NCBI GenBank assembly: GCA_009760885.1
Contig: CM019693.1
Location: 47,560,751-47,624,750 of the forward strand
Direction: 5' to 3'
Length of the DNA: 64,000 nt
DNA from: Achatina immaculata
Lineage: Eukaryota; Mollusca; Gastropoda; Stylommatophora; Achatinidae
Numbering within the stretch: the first letter of the stretch is position 1; every line of letters begins with the position of its first letter. Position numbers and translations under genes: made by a program. Below, piece after piece: positions 53,841-64,000 of the stretch. The notes under the pieces were generated by a model that searched no databases, was not told where the DNA came from, and worked only from the letters and a program-made list of their open reading frames with translations.

Positions 53841-54094
53841 TGAGTATCTGTATATAATCAATGACCTACATGTGTATCAAATGTCATGAAGGACCTGGTC
53901 AGACTGTGTGTGTGTGAGAGAAAGAGATAAAATTGAAAAGAAAAAATTTACATGTGTTCAATACAGTTTTGGTAATGTATCCACAGATAGCACAAAACAC
54001 TACACCAGCCTTCAGCAGTTTTACATGACCCAAGTGTGCATTTTTAACTGTTGCATTTGTCTGCATTTTTATCATTTCTGCCCTAGCTGGTGGT

Positions 54095-54466
54095 AGTTAC
54101 TTGAGTCTGTCAGTGTTAACATTTCATCACAGCCAGAGTCACCCATGGACTTGTCAGTGTTAACATTTCATCACAGCCAGGGTCACCCATGGACTTGTCA
54201 GTGTTAATATTTCATCACAGCCAGGGTCACCCATGGACTTGTCAGTGTTAACATTTCATCACAGCCATCAGTGTTAACATTTCATCACAGCCAGGGTCAC
54301 CCATGGACTTGTCAGTGTTAACATTTCATCACAGCCAGGGTCACCCATGGACTTGTCAGTGTTAACATTTCATCACAGCCAGGGTCACCCATGGACTTGT
54401 CAGTGTTAACATTTCATCACAGCCAGGGTCACCCATGGACTTGTCAGTGTTAACATTTCATCACAG
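54095..54466. repeat. 44-bp array carrying acceptor-like sites
   Basis: The unit carries cagtgttaacatttcatcac and agccagggtcacccatgg, about 8 copies. Each has tttcatcacag. The last one abuts the partial exon 6. A shorter version lies at 56375-56530. Confidence 0.92.
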
Positions 54467-54526
54467 TCAGTGAGATTTGTTACCAAGTATCTGTCGGTTC
54501 TCAATGAAGATGGTAGCTTACCACAG
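54467..54526 (+). pseudogene. partial duplicate of exon 6 with a new acceptor
   Basis: This matches the last 60 nt of exon 6 (52130-52189). The first 32 nt of exon 6 are missing. The preceding minisatellite supplies tttcatcacag, which can act as a 3' splice site. With that acceptor the piece is a phase 0/0 cassette of 20 codons ending NEDGSLPQ, and its donor (CAG|gtttgt) is kept. It could be spliced between exons 6 and 7 without shifting the frame. Whether it is used cannot be told from the sequence. Confidence 0.6.
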
Positions 54527-55753
54527 GTTTGTATTTCTGCATCTGTCTCTGTGTGCATGTCTCTATATCTTTCTGTTTGTCTAAATCTCTGTGTGCATGT
54601 CTCTATATCTTTCTGTTTGTCTAAATCTCTGTGTGCATGTCTCTATATCTTTCTGTATGTCAAAATCTCTGTGTGTATGTGTCTGTGTTTGCATATGCCT
54701 CTGTGTGTGTTTCTGTGTGTGTTTTTGTGTTTGTGTGTGTGTCTGTATCAGTGTCTCTGTCTGAGTCTGTTTCTGATGGTCATATACCTACATATTCTGT
54801 TTGTCCGCATGTGAATTTTCTATATCTTTGGTTGTAGCAGTCAGGAACAGCAAGTGATGATTCTTTGTTTTGTGGTTGACACTGGTTGGTAACTGATGTG
54901 TTTTGTGGTTGACACAGGTTGATAACTGATATAGAGTATAGCAGGCATGAACTGTCTGAGACAGTTTACATAACTTTTATGTGGAATAATATACCTGTTT
55001 TGTGTTAGCAAGCACAATTTTAGATTAGAGAAAGATGGCTACAACATTCCTAGAATGGAGTATTTCTTTGGAGAAGGGTACAGCTTGTAATGTGAGGATT
55101 TAAATAAATAAGACTATTTTAAAAGTTGTATCTGACAACTGCTAACATTACTACTAGACTTATTTGTCTCTGCTAATATCACTGTGTGATGAGATGACAC
55201 ACACACTATGAGAACATAATGAGAGTGACACATAAAAGATAATTTTCTTGATCTTTTTATAACATGATAGAACCAAGTTCTTTATTCTTGTGGCCAGTGA
55301 TATGATGAAGATGATGATGACATAATGTGAACATATCCCAGAACATAAGTAGGATGATGTCTTCCCAAGAAGCTGCTGGTGCTGTGTCTGACTTCTTTGT
55401 AAACTTCATCACACTGACGGGCATTGTAAACTTCATCACACTGATGGGCTTTGTAAACTTCATCACACTGATGGGCTTTATAAACTTCATCACACTGATG
55501 GGCTTTATAAACTTCATCACACTGATGGGCATCTGTTCATTGGATGGCTGTGATAGTTTGAGGAAGCATGGTAGGGTCTTGGCTGGCTGTGATAGTTTGA
55601 GGAAGCATGGTAGGGTCTTGGCTGGCTGTGATAGTTTGAGGAAACATGGTAGGGTCTTGGCTGGCTTTGGTTCACTAGTCTTGGTATTAGAGCAAGCACT
55701 TTAACTCTTTCTCTCCCTCTTTGTAATATAACACTGATTGATTGTGTTTACAG

Positions 55754-56038
55754 GAAGGCAAAAGAAATGTGGTCACTTTTGTCAGAGATTATCTGGGCAA
55801 CGATGGTGTTTTCATGCTGCGGATCATTGCTACCAACACCAATGATGTGGTCATGTCAGAACTGATGAGCAGTGTCTGGAAACGTTATATCGACTACGAG
55901 AATAAGGCTTTAAAGAAGCCTGAGCCACCACCCAAAGAGCCAGAACCATCGATAGACATGACCTTGGATGAGTTAGAGATGGAACCACTTCCTGTAAAAA
56001 CTGACATCCTGGTTGCAGATGATTTTCATATTGCTTGA
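55754..56038 (+). CDS. innexin terminal exon 7, copy b (tandem duplicate)
   Basis: This has the same acceptor, coding sequence and TGA as copy a, displaced by 2343 bp as part of a duplicated block of about 2.34 kb. The 3' flank has only two copies of the 25-bp repeat. Flanking variants (ctctttctctccc before the exon; tagtttgagg in the upstream array) are shared with copy c but not copy a. It could serve as an alternative last exon giving the same protein with a different 3' UTR. Confidence 0.75.
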   Translation, partial: EGKRNVVTFVRDYLGNDGVFMLRIIATNTNDVVMSELMSSVWKRYIDYENKALKKPEPPPKEPEPSIDMTLDELEMEPLPVKTDILVADDFHIA

Positions 56039-56771
56039 TTTATCTATCATAACTACACTCACATGGTCTTGTCATAACTACACTCACATGGTCTTGTCAT
56101 AACTAGCATGAGTATCTGTATATAATCAATGACCTACATGTGTATCAAATGTCATGAAGGACCTGGTCAGACTGTGTGTGTGTGAGAGAAAGAGATAAAA
56201 TTGAAAAGAAAAAATTTACATGTGTTCAATACAGTTTTGGTAATGTATCCACAGATAGCACAAAACACTACACCAGCCTTCAGCAGTTTTACATGACCCA
56301 AGTGTGCATTTTTAACTGTTGCATTTGTCTGCATTTTTATCATTTCTGCCCTAGCTGGTGGTAGTTACTTGAGTCTGTCAGTGTTAGCATTTCATCACAG
56401 CCAGGGTCACCCATGGACTTGTCAGTGTTAACATTTCATCACAGCCATCAGTGTTAACATTTCATCACAGCCATCAGTGTTAACATTTCATCACAGCCAG
56501 GGTCACCCATGGACTTGTCAGTGTTAACATTTTATCACACTGATGGGCATCTGTTCATTGGATGGCTGTGATAGTTTGAGGAAGCATGGTAGGGTCTTGG
56601 CTGGCTGTGATAGTTTGAGGAAGCATGGTAGGGTCTTGGCTGGCTGTGATAGTTTGAGGAAACATGGTAGGGTCTTGGCTGGCTTTGGTTCACTAGTCTT
56701 GGTATTAGAGCAAGCACTTTAACTCTTTCTCTCCCTCTTTGTAATATAACACTGATTGATTGTGTTTACAG

Positions 56772-57056
56772 GAAGGCAAAAGAAATGTGGTCACTTTTGT
56801 CAGAGATTATCTGGGCAACGATGGTGTTTTCATGCTGCGGATCATTGCTACCAACACCAATGATGTGGTCATGTCAGAACTGATGAGCAGTGTCTGGAAA
56901 CGTTATATCGACTACGAGAATAAGGCTTTAAAGAAGCCTGAGCCACCACCCAAAGAGCCAGAACCATCGATAGACATGACCTTGGATGAGTTAGAGATGG
57001 AACCACTTCCTGTAAAAACTGACATCCTGGTTGCAGATGATTTTCATATTGCTTGA
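56772..57056 (+). CDS. innexin terminal exon 7, copy c (second duplicate)
   Basis: This third copy lies 1018 bp after copy b, with no visible change in coding sequence. The duplicated block is shorter: it begins at about 56530 inside the atcacactgatgggc repeat and ends at about 57200 in a GT/G-rich stretch. It lacks any exon 6 sequence. Shared variants show that it derives from copy b. It has an intact acceptor and stop. Confidence 0.72.
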   Translation, partial: EGKRNVVTFVRDYLGNDGVFMLRIIATNTNDVVMSELMSSVWKRYIDYENKALKKPEPPPKEPEPSIDMTLDELEMEPLPVKTDILVADDFHIA

Positions 57057-57200
57057 TTTATCTATCATAACTACACTCACATGGTCTTGTCATAACTACA
57101 CTCACATGGTCTTGTCATAACTAGCATGAGTATCTGTATATAATCAATGACCTACATGTGTATCAAATGTCATGAAGGACCTGGTCAGACTGTGTGTGTG

Positions 57201-57370
57201 TGGGGGGGGGGGGTGGGGGCTAGAACCTCTACAATTGTTTTGTTTCTGGTGAAATATTGAATTGCATTTTACTTGATTCATTTATAAACCTTCATGATTT
57301 ACATATAGAAACATTGAACTTGAACTGTTGTACATACATTTTCATGTCTTTCACACAAGAGATGTGTGAT
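57201..57370. other. G-run and AT-rich DNA after the last exon copy
   Basis: This has a poly-G stretch (57203-57218) followed by AT-rich DNA. No clear AATAAA was found near any exon 7 copy. Confidence 0.5.
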
Positions 57371-57374
57371 TATC

Positions 57375-57815
57375 TCAGACAGCTGTTTGATGTCTCATAG
57401 AGAAGTAATTGATGTTGTTTGATGTCTCACAGACAAGTTTTTGATGTTGCTATTTGATGCCTCACAGACAGCAGATTGATGTTGCTTGATGTCTTATAGA
57501 CAAGTTTTTGATGTTACTGTTTGATGTCTCACAGACAAGTTTTTGATGTTACTGTTTGATGTCTCACAGACAAGTTTTTGATGTTACTGTTTGATGCCTC
57601 ACAGACAGCAGATTGATGTTTGATGTCTCATAGACAAGTTTTTGATGTTACTGTTTGATGTCTCACAGACAAGTTTTTGATGTTACTGTTTGATGCCTCA
57701 CAGACAGCAGATTGATGTTTGATGTCTCACAGACAAGTTTTTGATGTTACTGTTTGATGTCTCACAGACAAGTTTTTGATCTTACTGTTTGATGTCTCAC
57801 AGACAAGTTTTTGGT
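57375..57815. repeat. minisatellite, ~32-bp unit, ~13 copies
   Basis: The unit carries gtttgatgtctcacagacaa and gtttttgatgtta, with a second variant containing cagcagattg. Confidence 0.9.
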
Positions 57816-57859
57816 GTGTAGAAAGACATGACAAGGAAATGGTGGTATAGCAGTTGTTT

Positions 57860-58127
57860 CCCTTTGGCTTCCGTTTGGTTTGTATATGGTTTTCTACACT
57901 AGCCTTTTGTTTTCCATTTGGTTTGTTATATGGTTTTCTCCATTAGCCTTTGTTTTCTGTTTGATTTGTATATGGTTTTCTCAACTAGCCTTTGTCTTCT
58001 GTTTGATTTGTATATGGTTTTCTCAACTAGCCTTTGTCTTCTGTTTGATTTGTATATGGTTTTCTCAACTAGCCTTTGTCTTCTGTTTGATTTGTATATG
58101 GTTTTCTCAACTAGCCTTTGTCTTCTG
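57860..58127. repeat. minisatellite, 42-bp unit, ~6 copies
   Basis: The unit carries tcttctgtttgatttgtata and tggttttctcaactagcctt. The 42-bp period gives open hydrophobic frames that are not considered genes. Confidence 0.92.
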
Positions 58128-58462
58128 CCCACAGTAGTAGCTTATCTTTTTACCTTCAGATTCAGGTAAGGATTTAGCTCTCTTTGTAGCTAAAGTTGAC
58201 TACAACTGACATAATGTACCAGCCAGAGATTTTGGGTATAAAGTTTGTTTTGACTGTAGTTATTTAAGTTAATGTCTCTAATGTATTGCACTGTTACTGC
58301 AGTTATCCTTGGTGGTGTATGATAAAAATGTATACATGGACACATATACATACACACACAAACACATGCAGTATGTTAGGAAGGCATATAGCTGATCTCA
58401 AACAAATAGTGACAAAGTTTGAAATTATAGGAAGGGATATTACTTCTGAGTTTGACATGAGT
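58128..58462. other. no gene seen
   Basis: AT-rich DNA with a short (ca)n tract (58335-58368). Confidence 0.5.
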
Positions 58463-58749
58463 TGGCATGGGGCAGATTATCTTGTAACATTACTTGACAA
58501 AAAATACAATTCTTACTGTTGGTGCTTATATGATTCCATCTAGAGAGTATGTTCATTTTAATTTTTTTGTTTATCTTTTGAAGAGCTGGTTGTTGAATTA
58601 ATAGATTCATCTTTGTTGATATATGTACATTAAGAACTGAGATGTTAACAATGTGATATTATTGTACTTTTTAAGTCCTATGTAGAAGAAACATCACTTT
58701 TTTACTGGCTTGATAAAAACAATTATAACCTGTGTATTATATTTTCAGT

Positions 58750-59150
58750 GTCTCTGTTGCCGTATATAAGTTAAGGCAGCTGTTTCAACATCTCTTTTGC
58801 TCTAACTGTAAGCTAAGCCAGCTGTTCCAACATCTCTATTGCTCTAAATGTAAGCTAAACCAGCTGTTCCAACATCTCTATTGCTCTAACTGTACGCTAA
58901 GCCAGCTGTTTCAACATCTCTATTGCTCTAACTGTAAGCTAAGCCAGCTGTTCCAACATCTCTGTTGCTCTAACTGTAAGCTAAACCAGCTGTTCCAACA
59001 TCTCTAACTGTAAGCTAAGCCAGCTGTTCCAACATCTCTATTGCTCTAACTGTAAGCTAAGCCAGCTGTTCCAACATCTTGATTGCCCCAGCTGTGAGCT
59101 AAACCAGCTGTTCCAACATCTTGATTGCTCCAGCTGTGAGCTAAACCCAT
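58750..59150. repeat. minisatellite, ~42-bp unit, ~9 copies
   Basis: The unit carries ttgctctaactgtaagctaa and gccagctgttccaacatctc. It is repeated at 62702-63130. Confidence 0.92.
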
Positions 59151-59284
59151 AGTTGTAACAGTTTCATTACTCAGACTGTAAACTGTGGCAACTTTTGCAC
59201 AACTTTATTGTCCAGACTGTAACAAATGGCAACATTTTCACTGTTTTCATTGTTAGGCTCATTTTCCAGTCTGTAAACTATGGC

Positions 59285-60000
59285 ATGCTCCTTATGCCTC
59301 ATTTCTTACTTTATATATATAGTTTTCTGTCATGCTCCTTATGCCTCATTTCTTACTTTATATATATAGTTTTCTGACATGCTCCTTATGCCTCATTTCT
59401 TATTTATATATATATAGCTTTCTGTCATGCTCCTTATGCCTCATTTCTTACTTTATATATAGCTTTCTGTCATGCTCCTTATGCCTCATTTCTTATTTTA
59501 TATATATAGCTTTCTGTCATGCTCCTTATGCCTCATTTCTTACTTTATATATAGTTTTCTGTCATGCTCCTTATGCCTCATTTCTTACTTTATATATAGT
59601 TTTCTGTCATGCTCCTTATGCCTCATTTCTTACTTTATATATAGTTTTCTGACATGCTCCTTATGCCTCATTTCTTATTTTATATATAGCTTTCTGTCAT
59701 GCTCCTTATGCCTCATTTCTTACTTTATATATAGTTTTCTGTCATGCTCCTTATGCCTCATTTCTTACTTTATATATAGTTTTCTGTCATGCTCCTTATG
59801 CCTCATTTCTTACTTTATATATAGTTTTCTGACATGCTCCTTATGCCTCATTTCTTATTTTATATATATAGCTTTCTGTCATGCTCCTTATGCCTCATTT
59901 CTTACTTTATATATAGTTTTCTGTCATGCTCCTTATGCCTCATTTCTTTCTTTATATATAGCTTTCTGTCATGCTCCTGATGCCTCATTTCTTACTTAGA
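59285..60000. repeat. minisatellite, ~45-bp unit, ~15 copies
   Basis: The unit carries catgctccttatgcctcatt and tcttactttatatatagttt. The duplicate at 63270-63530 has only about five copies, so copy number changed after the duplication. Confidence 0.94.
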
Positions 60001-60114
60001 AGAGCATATAGAGTTTTCTGGCACATGAAGATTAGGTTGTATATATCAGGTTGTTACTATCATTTAGAGCAGAGTTTTGCTGTGAAGTAGAAGATAAAGC
60101 AGACTGTAATATGG

Positions 60115-60232
60115 ACATCTGCTACAGGTTGTCTAGCTGCTACAGGTTGTTTAGCTGCTGCAGGTTGTCTAGCTGCTACAGGTTGTCTAGCTGCAGCAGG
60201 TTGTCTAGCTGCTACAGGTTGTCTAGACCAAT
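60115..60232. repeat. 18-bp array, ~6 copies
   Basis: The unit is tgctacaggttgtctagc. Its duplicate at 63645-63720 has about four copies. Confidence 0.9.
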
Positions 60233-60370
60233 GTCCCTTTAAACTAGCAATGATGCCATGCACACAAAAAAGTCATATCACAGTTTTATGTGCCACATGA
60301 AAGAAAAATATCAAACTGATGCTTTCATTTTTCTGTTTCCTAATGTTAGTATGAGCTATAGTAGAGCAGC

Positions 60371-61471
60371 TATTCATAGATTTTGAGAAAGCCTTTGACA
60401 GTGTCAACAGAGATGCACTGTGGAAAATCCTAAGATGGCATGGCCTCCCCCATAAAATAGTTAATGTAATCAAAGCCCTATACGAGGGTTTTCAGTGCAA
60501 AGTTATCTGTGGAGAACATACCTCCAGCAGCTTTAGGGTACAAACAGGAGTGAAACAGGGATGTGTACTATCACCAACATTATTTATCTTGGCAGTAGAC
60601 TGGTTAATGAAGGAGGCAACATCAGACAAACGCAGAGGATTACAATGGACCCTTGACACAGTGCTGGAGGACCTTGACTTTGCGGACGACATTTGTCTAT
60701 TATCAAGCAGTCACAAAGATATGCAAGATAAAATAAACAAGTTAACCCAGAATGCAAACAACATAGGACTAAAGATCAACGTAGGAAAGACAAAGTTAAT
60801 GAAGCAAAATGTGAACAACAGAAATGTACTCAGAGTAGATAACAAGTTAGTGGAGGAGGTCAACGAATTTGTATACCTTGGCAGCAGAGTAGTAGAAAAT
60901 GGAGACAGCACAGAGGACATCAACAGCAGACTTACTAGAGCAAACCAGGCTTTTGCAATGCTACAGAATATATGGAAATCAAATAAACTAAGCATAAATA
61001 TGAAAATCAGGATATTTAAGAGTAATGTTCTAAGTGTACTACTCTATGGAAGTGAATGCTGGAAAATCACCAAAACCATAGAAAACAAGTTGAATTCTTT
61101 CCAGACTAAATGTTTACGTAGAATTAAAAAAATATTTTGGCCAAACACCATAAGAAATAAAATCTTATTGGCAGAAATGCAGATGAACCCACTGACAACA
61201 ATTATTGAGGAAAGACGCTGGCGATGGTTGGGACATGTGCTCCGAATGACTGACAACTCACTACCAAAAATAGCACTAAGATGGACACCACAGGGGAGCA
61301 GAAGTAAGGGTAGACCAAAAGAGACATGGAGAAGAACAACAGAAAGGATGTTGAGCAATAGAGGGCTCACCTGGGCAAGAGCAGAAAAAAAGGCGAAAGA
61401 CAGGCATTTGTGGAAAACCCTTGCGGAAGCCCCATGTGCCCTGGGCACTTAAGGTTCAGAGAGAGAGAGAG
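60371..61471 (+). mobile_element. RTE-A copy 2, 5'-truncated, intact tail
   Basis: This is nearly identical to 8894-9999. It starts within the palm (LFIDFEKAFDSVNRDALW), keeps GVKQGCVLSPTLFIL, DLDFADDICLL and the C-terminus to EAPCALGT, and has no stop until 61450-61452. The 3' part is ggttcag plus (GA)n. Perfect 13-bp duplications ATAGTAGAGCAGC flank it (60358-60370, 61472-61484). It lacks endonuclease and RT fingers, so it is a dead-on-arrival insertion. Confidence 0.93.
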
Positions 61472-61484
61472 ATAGTAGAGCAGC

Positions 61485-61610
61485 AGAAAAATAGTATGAG
61501 CTATAGCAGAGCAGCAGAAAAATAGTATGAACTACTGTAGAGCAGTATAAAAATAGTATGAGCTATAGTAGAGCAGCAGAAAAATAGTATGAGCTATAGC
61601 AGAGCTCTAT
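61485..61610. repeat. ~32-bp array, ~4 copies
   Basis: The unit carries agcagaaaaatagtatgagc and tatagtagagc. This was the target of the RTE-A2 insertion. Confidence 0.85.
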
Positions 61611-61741
61611 TGATTTTATTGCGAGTTTCCGTAACAGTGGGTCTCAGGATATGGTTGTCGGCCTTATGCCCAACTCCTGTTTTATGATTGCGTTAATGCA
61701 AAAGATTCATAAGAAAGTATGTCGGCAAGAGCATTATTAGT

Positions 61742-62355
61742 TCCATCTGTCTTCAATGGCTAGTAAAATAGGACTTAAAATTAACAAGGATAAAACAAAA
61801 ATAATGAAGGTTCTCATTAACCACAAAGGACAAATGTACATAGAAGGACAGCCTTTGAAGTAGTAAACCAGTTTGCATATCTCGGCAGCTACATAAACCA
61901 GGATAGTGACACCAGAAAGAAAGTTGGAATTAGAGTTATAAAAGCAGCATTGACCTTCAAGAATCTTGAGAACATATGGCATTCAACAGTTATAAACACA
62001 AAAACCAAGTTAAGATTGTTCAAATATAGTATCCACCATCATTTATGCATGTGAAAGCTGGAAAACTACTAAAGAAATAAACAATAAATTAGACTCTTTT
62101 GAAAACAAATGCCTCAGGAAAATACTCTGTATAAAGTCGAGTGAATTCAAGAACAGCGCAGAGGTAAGACAGATGAGCAAACAACAACCTGTCTCATGGG
62201 TGATCAGAAAAAGAAGATGGACATATGTCAGTCACGTGATGAGAAGAAACAACCAAAGAATCCCAAAACAGGCTATCAAGTGGAACACAAAAAGCCAAAG
62301 AAAAAAAGGCTGACCACATGAAACTCTAAAGAGGACATTGTTAACCAGAGAATCC
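61742..62355 (+). mobile_element. LINE family C fragment
   Basis: Broken + strand codons match the family C thumb and C-terminus (GLKINKDKTKIMKVLIN; QFAYLGSYINQDSDTRK; SCVIRKRRWTYVSHVMRR-like). It ends in the middle of the C-terminal region at aagaggacattgttaa, with no 3' tail. Confidence 0.8.
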
Positions 62356-62414
62356 TTAGGTGGGACCTCAACTCTTTTGGTGTTGTTTGCTTTTATCTTT
62401 TGCCCTGTCTACAA

Positions 62415-64000
62415 TGGCATGGGGCAGATTATCTTGTAACATTACTTGACAAAAAATACAATTCTTACTGTTGGTGCTTATATGATTCCATCTAGAGAGT
62501 ATGTTCATTTTAATTTTTTTGTTTATCTTTTGAAGAGCTGGTTGTTGAATTAATAGATTCATCTTTGTTGATATATGTACATTAAGAACTGATATGTTAA
62601 CAATGTGATATTATTGTACTTTTTAAGTCCTATGTAGAAGAAACATCACTTTTTTACTGGCTTGATAAAAACAATTATAACCTGTGTATTATATTTTCAG
62701 TGTTTCTGTTGCCGTATATAAGTTAAGGCAGCTGTTTCAACATCTCTTTTGCTCTAACTGTAAGCTAAGCCAGCTGTTCCAACATCTCTTTTGCTCTAAC
62801 TGTAAGCTAAGCCAGCTGTTCCAACATCTCTGTTGCTCTAAATGTAAGCTAAACCAGCTGTTCCAACATCTCTGTTGCTCTAACTGTATGCTAAGCCAGC
62901 TGTTTCAACATCTCTATTGCTCTAACTGTAAGCTAAGCCAGCTGTTCCAACATCTCTGTTGCTCTAACTGTAAGCTAAACCAGCTGTTCCAACATCTCTA
63001 ACTGTAAGCTAACCCAGCTGTTCCAACATCTCTGTTGCTCTAACTGTAAGCTAAACCAGCTGTTCCAACATCTCTAACTGTAAGCTAAGCCAGCTGTTCC
63101 AACATCTTGATTGCTCCAGCTGTGAGCTAAACCCATAGTTGTAACAGTTTCATTACTCAGACTGTAGACTGTGGCAACTTTTGCACAACTTTATTGTCCA
63201 GACTGTAACAAATGGCAACATTTTCACTGTTTTCATTGTTAGGCTCATTTTCCAGTCTTTAAACTATGGCATGCTCCTTATGCCTCATTTCTTACTTTAT
63301 ATATATAGTTTTCTGTCATGCTCCTTATGCCTCATTTCTTACTTTATATATATAGTTTTCTGACATGCTCCTTATGCCTCATTTCTTATTTTATATATAG
63401 TTTTCTGTCATGCTCCTTATGCCTCATTTCTTACTTTATATATAGTTTTCTGTCATGCTCCTTATGCCTCATTTCTTACTTTATATATAGCTTTCTGTCA
63501 TGCTCCTGATGCCTCATTTCTTACTTAGAAGAGCATATAGAGTTTTCTGGCACATGAAGATTAGGTTGTATATATCAGGTTGTTACTATCATTTAGAGCA
63601 GAGTTTTGCTATGAAGTAGAAGATAAAGCAGACTGTAATATGGACATCTGCTACAGGTTGTCTAGCTGCTACAGGTTGTCTAGCTGCAGCAGGTTGTCTA
63701 GCTGCTACAGGTTGTCTAGACCAATGTCCCTTTAAGCTAGCAATGATGCCATGCACAAAAAAAAGTCATATCACACACATAGTTTTATGTGCCACATGAA
63801 AGAAAAATATCAAACTGATGCTTTCATTTTTCTGTTTCCTAATGTTAGTATGAGCTATAGTAGAGCAGCAGAAAAATAGTATGAGCTATAGTAGAGCTCT
63901 ATTGATTTTATTGCGAGTTTCCGTAACAGTGGGTCTCAGGATATGGTTGTCGGCCTTATGCCCAACTCCTGTTTTATGATTGCGTTAATGCAAAAGATTC
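62415..64000. repeat. segmental duplication, copy 2 (empty RTE-A site)
   Basis: This matches copy 1 without the RTE-A insertion: the target ATAGTAGAGCAGC occurs once at 63857-63869, directly followed by agaaaaatag. It runs off the window end. The 42-bp (62702-63130), 45-bp (63270-63530) and 18-bp (63645-63720) arrays are shorter or rearranged relative to copy 1. Confidence 0.9.

Larger units (their letters stand above)
17047..57056 (+). other. innexin gene (whole locus, 7 coding exon positions)
   Basis: The locus encodes an innexin, a four-pass membrane protein that forms gap junctions or hemichannels in invertebrates. Joining exon 1a or 1b to exons 2-7 gives 447 residues in continuous frame (88+39+75+56+95+94 codons), within the usual innexin range. 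Family marks seen: TM1 near residues 30-47; loop-1 cysteines 54 and 72, each followed by Trp; a FYRW version of the innexin YYQW signature at 116-119, at the start of TM2; TM3 near 220-242; loop-2 cysteines 278 and 291; TM4 near 298-322; and a Pro/Glu-rich cytoplasmic tail. All introns are GT-AG, and all junctions are phase 0 except the exon 5/6 junction (phase 1). Introns are up to 14 kb and packed with repeats. The terminal exon occurs three times. Transcription start, 5' UTR exons and poly(A) site were not located. The family call is firm; orthology within innexins is not resolved. Confidence 0.93.
52128..57200. repeat. terminal-exon segmental duplications (two rounds)
   Basis: Round 1: a block of about 2.34 kb from inside exon 6 (52128) to about 54464 was duplicated, giving exon 7 copy b. 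Round 2: a shorter, roughly 1.02-kb block was duplicated from copy b, giving copy c. Breakpoints fall in minisatellites with short shared sequence (acag/cag; atcaca). Confidence 0.9.
58463..61735. repeat. segmental duplication, copy 1 (carries RTE-A2)
   Basis: This corresponds to 62415-64000 (window end). Shared content: unique left part, the 42-bp and 47-bp arrays, the ctacaggttgtctagctg array, and a tail with attgcgagtttccgtaacag. Copy 1 contains an extra 1.1-kb RTE-A insertion. A family C fragment separates the copies. Confidence 0.9.

Noticed and set aside
53908..54096. 62-codon frame after exon 7a (and its duplicate after 7b)
   Set aside because: It lies in the predicted 3' UTR or flank, is lost after copy c, has no family similarity, and is near-identical only because of the recent duplication.
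59332..59999. 175-codon hydrophobic repeat frame (SFLSCSLCLISYFIY-type)
   Set aside because: These are frames of a 45-bp repeat, and copy number differs in the duplicate segment. No gene evidence.

Overview
Kind of organism. This is animal nuclear DNA, AT-rich and intron-rich, with no bacterial features. The one recognisable host gene is an innexin (gap-junction or hemichannel subunit), a family typical of protostomes. Together with abundant RTE-type non-LTR retrotransposons, mariner remnants and extreme minisatellite content, this suggests a lophotrochozoan such as a mollusc or relative. The species cannot be fixed from the sequence.

Layout. 1-17.0 kb: no host gene seen. It holds minisatellites, a mariner remnant, LINE fragments (families C and E), and an RTE-B retrotransposon (7.61-12.68 kb) split by a nested RTE-A insertion (7.75-10.0 kb) with an 11-bp target-site duplication. 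17.05-57.06 kb: the innexin gene on the + strand. It has two alternative 88-codon first coding exons (1a, 1b), then exons 2 (31.8 kb), 3 (41.3 kb), 4 (44.4 kb), 5 (51.0 kb) and 6 (52.1 kb), and a terminal exon 7 present three times (53.4, 55.75 and 56.77 kb). One 1a/1b choice plus exons 2-7 gives a continuous 447-residue innexin with all phases matching. Its introns are filled with tandem arrays, two mariners, RNase H-bearing LINE pieces, RTE fragments, a SINE-like element and a 1.5-kb non-coding element with internal monomers. 57.1-64 kb: more minisatellites and a segmental tandem duplication (58.46 kb onward, repeated from 62.41 kb). Its first copy carries a later RTE-A insertion, and the second copy preserves the empty target site.

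How it works together. Exons 1a and 1b encode the N-terminal helix, TM1 and most of extracellular loop 1. They are equal in length and phase and are 48 bp apart, and joining both would give an early stop, so they should be mutually exclusive. The two versions differ mainly in parts expected to line the pore, and only 1b carries an extra N-glycosylation sequon in loop 1.

Main structural theme. Many minisatellites can be traced to a recognisable single-copy founder: the 3' edge of exon 2 with its 5' splice site, the 5' edge of exon 4 with its 3' splice site, mariner transposase codons, and LINE reverse-transcriptase codons. The exon-seeded arrays multiply functional-looking splice sites inside the innexin introns. 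I consider this, with the 1a/1b exon pair, the most interesting content of the window. All product calls rest on reading the sequence, without database searches.
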